In this document: one piece after another, positions 14,450 through 20,521 of the stretch | How the letters are laid out: each line of letters opens with the position of its first letter | Position numbering within the stretch: position 1 is the first letter of the stretch | Source of the DNA: an uncultured Erysipelotrichales bacterium | GTDB lineage: Bacteria > Bacillota_I > Bacilli_A > Erysipelotrichales > Coprobacillaceae | Assembly (NCBI GenBank): GCA_910586805.1 | Contig: CAJUJC010000023.1 | Location: forward strand, 1-20,521 | DNA length: 20,521 nt | Direction: 5' to 3' | Position numbers and translations under genes: made by a program | Notes under the pieces: generated by a model | What the model was told of the DNA's origin: nothing | What the model saw: the letters and a program-made list of their open reading frames with translations, nothing else | Database searches by the model: none

Positions 14450-15103
14450 TTACATTATTACTGATGTTGATAACTCTCGTTCAATGATTTCTTTACCATC
14501 CTCATCATCTTCCTTATAACAAGCAATAAAAACAGTATTATACTTATTCCTTACTACATTCAACCTTATTATTAAAGTTTTGTAACATCTTTTTTTATCA
14601 ACATCCTTTTCTTTATTCATTTTTTCTGTAAGCATTTCAATTTGTTCCTGTAACTTTTCTACAATCCACGCTAATCTATAAATTGGTCTATATTGTTTTA
14701 ATTGAATTATTTGCTTTTTTGCCTTTTTATCTTTTCCTTCAATCTTTCCTCTATACCTATAAAAATGCTTGTTCATATCAACTTCTACTGGATTATAAAA
14801 CAGTAAATTAGTAGTAAAATCTCCATCATGAATATTAGACTTTGCTTGATTACACTTTTTACATGAATACATCAAATTGTTATAATCAATTTTTAATTCA
14901 GGATGTAATTCCTCAAATTTTTTATATGGAACAAAATGTTCAACTTCAAAATATGTAGTAATTGATTTATCAGATAAATTACAATATGCACAGCGACCAT
15001 AAAAGTCTTTTTTTAAAAAAGATTTATACATATGATAATCTGTATATTGTCTATCACATGTTCTTACTATTCTTAATTTTCTAAATGGATAAACTTTATT
15101 CAT
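14450..15103 (-). CDS. HNH endonuclease, effector of the four-gene cassette
   Basis: A 217-residue protein with a complete HNH nuclease core in its first half. A zinc-binding CAYC (38-41) is followed by YFEVEHFVPY with Glu55-His56 (51-60), LMYSCKKCNQAK (77-88) with the second zinc pair Cys81/Cys84, and Asn85 with Lys88. This fold cuts DNA with one metal ion. Residues 110-217 are basic and helical, with a long KLQEQIEMLTEKMNKEKDVDKK stretch that may form a coiled coil and dock a partner. The ATG overlaps the receiver gene by 8 bp, with GGAGG about 12 bases upstream. It is last in the operon and is likely the restriction-type nuclease of the system. No terminator is obvious downstream. Confidence 0.85.
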   Translation of the reverse strand: MNKVYPFRKLRIVRTCDRQYTDYHMYKSFLKKDFYGRCAYCNLSDKSITTYFEVEHFVPYKKFEELHPELKIDYNNLMYSCKKCNQAKSNIHDGDFTTNLLFYNPVEVDMNKHFYRYRGKIEGKDKKAKKQIIQLKQYRPIYRLAWIVEKLQEQIEMLTEKMNKEKDVDKKRCYKTLIIRLNVVRNKYNTVFIACYKEDDEDGKEIIERELSTSVIM

Positions 15104-15749
15104 TATTTAATATATCCTCCACCCTGTCTATCAAATTAAAGATATCATCATAATTAACTTCTTCCAATTGTTTTTGAAGATAAGATTTATTTATAATTTT
15201 ATAATTACTTAATTCATCTTCAAATAAAAATAATTTTTTCTCTAATATTTCATCATATGATTCTTCAATAATACTTCCTTTTAATTCGTTAATACGTCTT
15301 TCTAAATACATTTTATTTTCTAAAAATCTATTAATATTTCTTATAAATTTCTTTGCATATTCCAAACTATTATCATCAAAAGATAAAAAACTTTGTTTAT
15401 CATAAATTTTATCTGAATCAACCATATTTTCCTTAAGAGCATCATCTTTATAATTTGTTAAAATAACTAACGGAAATTCTCTTAATTTTTTATAAAAATA
15501 TTTGTAAATATCTGTTCCATCAACACTTCCATACTTTGAAGTATTACTTTGATCTATTATCAATGCCTGAATTTTCTCTGATAAAATGTCTCCTTCTATT
15601 TTACTAATTAATTCTTTATTTAAATTGTTACTTAAAAGATTATTTATGTCGTATTGAACATATTTAACATTTGTATTAACTTTATTTATTGTCACCATTA
15701 TTAAATTTCTATCTATCTGTATATCATCAACAATTCCAATATTAATCAT
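15096..15749 (-). CDS. receiver-domain response regulator without DNA-binding domain
   Basis: A 217-residue protein. Residues 1-125 fit a CheY-like receiver: acidic pair Asp8-Asp9 in GIVDD, phosphoacceptor Asp66 in ALIIDQS at the end of strand 3, Thr98 in LVILTN and Lys118 in IYDKQS. An insertion lies around 33-58, and residues 68-78 replace the usual loop after the phospho-Asp with a variant ending in DGTD. Residues 130-217 are helical and charged and look like a coiled coil, not a winged helix or other output domain. It sits between the histidine-kinase-like ATPase and the HNH nuclease, overlapping each by 8 bp. I infer that it carries the phosphoryl signal and acts by protein contact, probably on the nuclease. 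Confidence 0.8.
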   Translation of the reverse strand: MINIGIVDDIQIDRNLIMVTINKVNTNVKYVQYDINNLLSNNLNKELISKIEGDILSEKIQALIIDQSNTSKYGSVDGTDIYKYFYKKLREFPLVILTNYKDDALKENMVDSDKIYDKQSFLSFDDNSLEYAKKFIRNINRFLENKMYLERRINELKGSIIEESYDEILEKKLFLFEDELSNYKIINKSYLQKQLEEVNYDDIFNLIDRVEDILNNE

Positions 15750-18288
15750 TAATTTCTTCGCTCCTATCCATTGGTAATAAAATTGTAATTAAGAATCCTA
15801 GGTCAGGTTTTTCCACAACAACTGAACCATTCATTTTATTAATGGAATCTTTTATAAAAAACATTCCTAATCCAGTTCCTTTAGATCCATCCTTGTAAAT
15901 TTTTGTACTCTCACCAATATCGAATATCTTAGATGGATTATCATTGTATTTTTTATCAAGTTCTATACCACTATTAAATAACTTTATTCTAATAAACTGT
16001 TCATTCGATGATATATCAATGCTTATATATTTTTCTCTTCCTTGTGTTCTATCTAAAAACCAACATGAATTTAAGATAAAATTATTTAAAATTAGATATA
16101 AATCACAGATTGCAACACTTAAAAAATATTTTTTATCTTCATTAATATTAATTTTAATATACTTTCTTTTTAATAACGATTTCCACATATTAGCAATCTT
16201 ATGAAAGATTGTATTGATACATATAGATTTTTGTTCGATATTGCTGTTTTCTACAGTTGCCATAACCACATCTACCCATGATTTCAAAATCTTGTTTGTT
16301 TCCTCAATTTCTTCTAAATAACTATATGGATTATATATTCCTAATTCTTCGATCTTTATATTTTTCAAAAGATTATTTAACGATAATTTTATAACTGCAG
16401 GTAGCGCAATTAAATTTGTCTGTATTGCCTTCAATTCATGTGAAAAAGTATTTACTATAATACCCGAAGCAGAAAATGCTCGATACAGTCTAAGTTCATC
16501 ATCTTTTTCAAGACCACTTTTATGTATTTCCTTAATCGTCTCTTTATATTCAAACAAAGTATTTTGCAACTGATGATTTCCTATATCTTCTTTTTCTTCT
16601 ATATTCACATCATTGCTTGTTGATCCATCATTCAAAACTTTCTGTACAACCTCATCATAATCGACTGACTTATTTTCCTTTTCAATTTCATTAGTCCATT
16701 TTGAATATTCTCGATAAAAGTACTGTCTATCAAATTCAAATTCATTAATAACACAAATAATTATATTTCTAAACGCCTCAAAAACATCTCCACTCTTAAT
16801 TGATTCACGGTTTGCCATATCCTCTAAAAAAGAATTATTTTCGCGACTAATATTTATACTTCCAACAAATTGATATGGAAGCACTCTCCATTTTCCTCTT
16901 GGATGTGATGGCGCTGCTGGACTTTTTTGTGCCCTACCTCCTAAATTAAGCCAATCAAAGGAAGGTCCATCTTCCTCGCCATATGGTCTCACCTTAAATT
17001 TATCCCTATAAATTTTAATTCCTGAAAATGATTCTAATAATCTTTTCCTTCTAGAAACATTTATTCTTCTTATAATGGGTACTTCACTATTTGCATTTTT
17101 CAAAAAGTAAAATTCCATAGAAAAAGGCCCGACTTTATCTATCGATTTAATATAATCTTTTTTTCTATCAATATAATCATAAACATCCAATTCTGTATGC
17201 ACAATATTTTCTAAAGATTCATATTTAAAAGGGTCTATTTTAAAAGCCTCTCTATTCCAAAATTCATTAATATTTTTTTTTATAATATTATTCTTACTAA
17301 TTACTATATCAATATCTGTATACTCAGTTATTAATTCATTTCGTTCAATATCAATATTTAATTTTGATAATCCATCAAATGATGCAGAAATTTTATAATC
17401 ATATAATGACTTATCAATTTTTTGGGTATTAGATATAAAATCATATTTAGAATCATAAACATTTTTTACAATTATATTAAATTCATCTGGTGTTCCTATA
17501 GGCATCAATGTTTCTAAATTATTATTTATTCTATTGAATAGATTTTTTGACCATTCTTCTCTTAATTGTTTTAAAACTATCAAAGTTCCTGTTTTCCATT
17601 CTCTACTATCAAATTTATTATAATCTATTTCATATTTAATCAAATAGTTCTTTACATAATCCCAATAATTGCATTCATTTTTATAATACTTAGCTTCAAC
17701 ATCCTCTATTGACTCACTATTATCAATTTTTGACCAATCAATGTGCCAGTCTATTAACTTGTCCTCATACGATTTAGTATACATTAATGTATATTTTGAT
17801 AACTTATCTAATGCAAATCTTCCAATACCTTTGGCACCAGTTTTAACCCTTTTTCTAATAGGACTAACTTTATTGATTTCTTTATCATCTGTCCCAATAT
17901 TCATCCATTTTGTATTTAAAATTGTTTCACTCATTCCATGCCCATTATCAATAACTACTATTTGATTATACTTTGTTATTAATTCAAATAGTTCTTTTTC
18001 ATCTTCAGCGTTAAGTTTTTTCTTCTTTACATATCCTACATTTGTTTTTTCATAAAATGTAAGTATTTTCGTTATTTCATCATCTGAATGTTTTAAATTT
18101 AACTTATCTAGACTTAACTTATTTGGAACAAATGAAAAAACCATATCAAAGATAACAATTATCTCAGTAGCATCAGCATCATATCCATTTTTTATTAGTT
18201 CGACTAATGCTCCATTAGAATCATTGATATTTTCTCTACCTATTAGTCTTGCTGTTTTAGCACTAACTTTAAATGATGTACTAGGCAC
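15742..18288 (-). CDS. dual GHKL ATPase: N-terminal MutL/MORC-like module fused to C-terminal histidine kinase core
   Basis: An 848-residue soluble protein. The first ATPase has the N-box VELIKNGYDADAT (29-41), DNGHGMS (114-120) and GAKGIGRFALDKLS (151-164). The S5-like region that follows ends in VRPYGEEDG (433-441), DWLNLGG (445-451) and DMANRES (490-496), a pattern of MutL/Hsp90/paraMORC proteins known from restriction-type systems. After a linker (about 535-600) comes a second module: FSHELKA with candidate phosphoacceptor His617 (615-621), a helical dimerisation region, N-box LNNFILN (734-740) and the G2 box GTGLGMFFIKD (804-814). No membrane or PAS sensor is present. Translation starts at GTG, seven bases after GAGGTG, overlapping the methyltransferase gene by 8 bp. 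I infer that the first module senses a DNA or protein state and the second phosphorylates the adjacent receiver. Confidence 0.85.
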   Translation of the reverse strand: MPSTSFKVSAKTARLIGRENINDSNGALVELIKNGYDADATEIIVIFDMVFSFVPNKLSLDKLNLKHSDDEITKILTFYEKTNVGYVKKKKLNAEDEKELFELITKYNQIVVIDNGHGMSETILNTKWMNIGTDDKEINKVSPIRKRVKTGAKGIGRFALDKLSKYTLMYTKSYEDKLIDWHIDWSKIDNSESIEDVEAKYYKNECNYWDYVKNYLIKYEIDYNKFDSREWKTGTLIVLKQLREEWSKNLFNRINNNLETLMPIGTPDEFNIIVKNVYDSKYDFISNTQKIDKSLYDYKISASFDGLSKLNIDIERNELITEYTDIDIVISKNNIIKKNINEFWNREAFKIDPFKYESLENIVHTELDVYDYIDRKKDYIKSIDKVGPFSMEFYFLKNANSEVPIIRRINVSRRKRLLESFSGIKIYRDKFKVRPYGEEDGPSFDWLNLGGRAQKSPAAPSHPRGKWRVLPYQFVGSINISRENNSFLEDMANRESIKSGDVFEAFRNIIICVINEFEFDRQYFYREYSKWTNEIEKENKSVDYDEVVQKVLNDGSTSNDVNIEEKEDIGNHQLQNTLFEYKETIKEIHKSGLEKDDELRLYRAFSASGIIVNTFSHELKAIQTNLIALPAVIKLSLNNLLKNIKIEELGIYNPYSYLEEIEETNKILKSWVDVVMATVENSNIEQKSICINTIFHKIANMWKSLLKRKYIKININEDKKYFLSVAICDLYLILNNFILNSCWFLDRTQGREKYISIDISSNEQFIRIKLFNSGIELDKKYNDNPSKIFDIGESTKIYKDGSKGTGLGMFFIKDSINKMNGSVVVEKPDLGFLITILLPMDRSEEIND

Positions 18289-19735
18289 TTTCTTTCACCT
18301 CTTCACTTTTAAAATAATAATTTTTAAAGTCTTTAACTGACAATCTCACTGAAGATCCTCCTGCTCCTGTATTTATACCATGTAAAATTAGAAACTCTTG
18401 TAATTCATCACTTGTCAATATAGACTTTGCTAGACTTAAATCTATATTCTTATCTTTTGATACTATAAATATTCCAGAATAAGCTATACAACTTTCATCA
18501 ATTTCATATACTTTTATTTGTTTAGTATGAACTGTAGAAACTAACAACATCTTTTTGAATAAATAATTTATAGCCTGAGATCTACCGTACTCAAACCACT
18601 GTGCATTGTCTTCGGATGCTCTTTTCAATAACTCTTCTTTATTGGAAAGCAAGTAATTATAAATACAAGGATATTTTTCTAATAATTCATTTTCTTTAAA
18701 TTTCAAAATCTTTCCTTCAATAATTTTATAAGGGAAAATAATCATCTCATTGCCATTCACACTTTTTTCTTTTGGAGCAACAGCCTTGAAAAGTAAATCC
18801 TTTTCAAATTTTCTACCTTGAGAATATATATAGCCATCTTTACCTAAACAACAATCTTTTAATACATAAATATCATTTCTTAATGTTGCAATAGTATTTT
18901 TCACTTCAAAGTAATCCCCAAAGCTTTTTTTCCCTTGACGCATTACTTTATCAGAAAAAATCCACTTTCCTGCTAGTTCATTTCTTTTAAGTAAAATTCT
19001 ACTACCCGTTTCTGCACTTCTGTAAATAATTTTTTTTGTTTTACTTATTTTTTTATCTAATATTAATATAGCAGTTGATGTCAGTGCATTTTCAAATTGC
19101 CTTAAACCAGCATAATCATATATTTCCTTAACAAATGGTTTAATTAATTCTCTCAAATTATTTGCAAATTTATTTTTAAAAATACTATTAGGAATAAGAT
19201 ACCCCAGTTTCCCTTGACCATTTAAGATATTCACACCAAATTCTATAAATGCATAACAATAATCAAACTGACCATCCCTGCAAGAAATAAAATTATTTCT
19301 TAATGATTTTTGTAACTGCTTAGGAAGTTTTCGATAAACTATATATGGAGGATTACCAATTACATAATCAAATTTAAAATCAAAGTGATAGTCTAAAATA
19401 TTATCATTAATAATATTCCATTTAATTTTTGGTAAGTCATAAAAAGCAGAAAGGTCATCTAATCTTTTCTTACATTTTGTTAAATGAATTTTATCTATTT
19501 CAGCTGCATATATATTTTCTTCTATAAGCTTCTTTATTTCACTTTTAGAAAAATTATGATTCAAACAATCAACAATATATCTTTTTACAATTTCAATCAA
19601 TATATTGCCATCCCCACAACTATTTTCCATAACTTTCTTGTTATAGATATCTTTCTTATATCCTAATTTATTTAGAAGGAAAATAGCATTTTTTTGGGGA
19701 GTAAAAATTTGACAATTTTCAACTAACTCTAACAT
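18281..19735 (-). CDS. Eco57I/TaqI-type adenine-N6 DNA methyltransferase
   Basis: A 484-residue enzyme expected to methylate adenine N6 within a specific DNA sequence. Gamma-class order is visible: motif X FTP (11-13), motif I ENSCGDGNIL (37-46), an acidic residue near Glu79 for the cofactor ribose, and the catalytic motif IV NPPY (128-131). The C-terminal half (about 280-480) resembles the TaqI/Eco57I target-recognition region, including a WFEYGRSQAI segment and a late INTGAGGSSVRLS loop. It carries no nuclease domain. AGGAGGAG lies five bases before the ATG, and a TGATATAAT extended -10 lies upstream. It leads the operon and is likely the self-marking enzyme that protects host DNA from the HNH nuclease. 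Confidence 0.9.
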   Translation of the reverse strand: MLELVENCQIFTPQKNAIFLLNKLGYKKDIYNKKVMENSCGDGNILIEIVKRYIVDCLNHNFSKSEIKKLIEENIYAAEIDKIHLTKCKKRLDDLSAFYDLPKIKWNIINDNILDYHFDFKFDYVIGNPPYIVYRKLPKQLQKSLRNNFISCRDGQFDYCYAFIEFGVNILNGQGKLGYLIPNSIFKNKFANNLRELIKPFVKEIYDYAGLRQFENALTSTAILILDKKISKTKKIIYRSAETGSRILLKRNELAGKWIFSDKVMRQGKKSFGDYFEVKNTIATLRNDIYVLKDCCLGKDGYIYSQGRKFEKDLLFKAVAPKEKSVNGNEMIIFPYKIIEGKILKFKENELLEKYPCIYNYLLSNKEELLKRASEDNAQWFEYGRSQAINYLFKKMLLVSTVHTKQIKVYEIDESCIAYSGIFIVSKDKNIDLSLAKSILTSDELQEFLILHGINTGAGGSSVRLSVKDFKNYYFKSEEVKESA

Positions 19736-19764
19736 ATATTCTCCTCCTATCTAACTTTTTTATT

Positions 19765-19778
19765 GATATATTATATCA
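19765..19778 (-). promoter_or_regulatory. extended -10 promoter of the cassette, inside a palindrome
   Basis: On the minus strand TG-A-TATAAT (19778-19770) gives an extended -10 with a predicted leader of about 28 nt. The 13-bp palindrome GATATATTATATC (19765-19777) coincides with it, so a dimeric protein could block polymerase here. The rest of 19779-20050 is AT-rich, with no gene visible. Confidence 0.5.
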
Positions 19779-20050
19779 TAAATCATCTAATTATCTATAA
19801 AAATCATTAAATTTCAACCCTAAAAATAAATTGGTATTTTATTTGAAAACATCTATTTCCCAATATATTTTTCTATATGATAATTTTTATATAATCCTCT
19901 TATTTTTTTCTGATTTTTAGTAAATTTTTTCACTTATAACTATCAGCTATTTTTACCATTTAAAAATTTATCTTATTTAAATTCATTATATACTATTATT
20001 AATATATCATATTTATATATAATTTTTTAAGATAATTTTGCTCAAAAAAA

Positions 20051-20449
20051 TTATTTGAGTTTAATTTTCATTTTTTTATCTAATAGTTCTGCCTCATCAT
20101 CGTATAAACCATCTAACGCTTTTCTCTGATCATCTCGACTTGGATGTGTATATACATTCCATGTCGTATTGACTGTACTATGCCTTAATAAATCTCTTAC
20201 AACTATTGGATTAACTCCTGCCACCATCAACTCAGTAGCATAAGTATGCCTAAGCATATGATAATGGAATTTAATATCTAACTTTTTTACTGTATCTCTT
20301 ATCCTTTCTTGAAAATTTACTGGCGAAATGAAATCTCCATGTTCATCACAAATAACGAAATCATATGGATTTTCCACAAACCAGCTTTTTAAATACTCAC
20401 TTAATATTGAACAAATTTCTACCCTAGCTTTACTACTTTTTGTCTTCAA
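20051..20449 (-). pseudogene. tyrosine recombinase (phage-type integrase), C-terminal part only
   Basis: The catalytic C-terminal part of an integrase that cuts and rejoins DNA at attachment sites. Visible are the lysine beta-hairpin KTKSSKAR (2-9), HMLRHTYATEL (64-74) with the HxxR pair His64/Arg67, LLRHS with His90, and the nucleophile Tyr100 in VYTH. The usual N-terminal DNA-binding domains and the first catalytic Arg are missing. The frame stays open upstream past the TTG at 20449, encoding integrase-like residues, until a TAA at 20482-20480 that lies in a nested inverted repeat. About 230-250 residues are therefore lost, and the protein is probably inactive. It lies beside the cassette in the same orientation and suggests the cassette arrived on an integrating element. 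A weak hairpin (CTCAAA/TTTGAG, 20041-20060 region) overlaps the stop. Confidence 0.75.
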
Positions 20450-20471
20450 TTTTTCTGTTAGATATATTTCC

Positions 20472-20519
20472 TGGTATATTTAAGTTACTCATATAATGAG
20501 TAATAAATTAAATATACCA
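20472..20519. repeat. 48-bp nested inverted repeat at the integrase breakpoint
   Basis: Outer arms TGGTATATTTAA (20472-20483) and TTAAATATACCA (20508-20519) are perfect over 12 bp. Between them TTACTCAT (20485-20492) and ATGAGTAA (20496-20503) are perfect over 8 bp with a 3-nt loop. The two dyads are offset by three bases because the right-hand spacer is longer. The integrase frame ends inside the left outer arm. It could be the end of a mobile element, a recombination site or a terminator; the window stops too soon to decide. Confidence 0.6.
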
Positions 20520-20521
20520 AT

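Noticed and set aside
15944..16204. 86-codon rightward frame opposite the kinase core of the dual ATPase
   Set aside because: Antisense to the conserved kinase motifs, with no start signal; a by-product of AT-rich codons.

Overview
The window reads as chromosomal DNA of a very AT-rich Bacillota, most likely a gut Erysipelotrichia (Coprobacillus / Faecalibacillus / Catenibacterium-like). The grounds are the strong A/T codon bias, good AGGAGG-type ribosome binding sites, short U-tailed terminators, and a mix of a PadR/HAAS pair, an NSS sodium symporter, a MalY/PatB lyase and a stand-alone acyl-ACP thioesterase. The species call is inference; no rRNA or marker gene is present.

Positions 1-12.2 kb hold ordinary housekeeping and accessory genes. 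From the left: the first codons of a class II fructose-bisphosphate aldolase; a leftward operon (small hypothetical protein, TrmH-type RNA methyltransferase, MalY/PatB C-S lyase); a rightward pair with overlapping ends (RlmA-type 23S rRNA methyltransferase, RluA-type pseudouridine synthase); a divergent pair of a small membrane protein and an XRE regulator around a 40-bp dyad; a leftward acyl-ACP thioesterase with a structured, terminator-ended 3' region that may be a small RNA; a small three-helix membrane protein; a PadR regulator with its HAAS-domain membrane partner; a leftward operon of a Trm11/UPF0020-type RNA methyltransferase and a YegS/DgkB-type lipid kinase; an O-antigen ligase-like membrane protein with no usable canonical start after its ribosome binding site; and an NSS transporter sharing a bidirectional terminator with it. 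A leftward M20 amidohydrolase (allantoate / N-carbamoyl amino acid type) ends this part.

Positions 13.6-14.45 kb contain no intact gene. They hold a dense set of inverted repeats and a possible decayed C-terminal coding fragment. This looks like the scarred edge of an integration hotspot.

Positions 14.45-20.5 kb are an accessory island, all on the minus strand. A truncated tyrosine recombinase lies at the right edge, cut near a nested inverted repeat. Left of it is one four-gene operon: an Eco57I/TaqI-type adenine DNA methyltransferase, an 848-residue protein with two GHKL ATPase modules (an N-terminal MutL/MORC-like one and a C-terminal histidine-kinase core with a phosphoacceptor His), a receiver-domain response regulator without a DNA-binding domain, and an HNH endonuclease. 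Each of the three junctions overlaps by exactly 8 bp. I infer a restriction-modification-like anti-phage system in which a DNA-sensing GHKL ATPase signals by phosphorelay to a receiver protein that licenses an HNH nuclease, with the methyltransferase marking self DNA. I do not recognise this exact combination as a named system, and it is the main candidate for something undescribed here.
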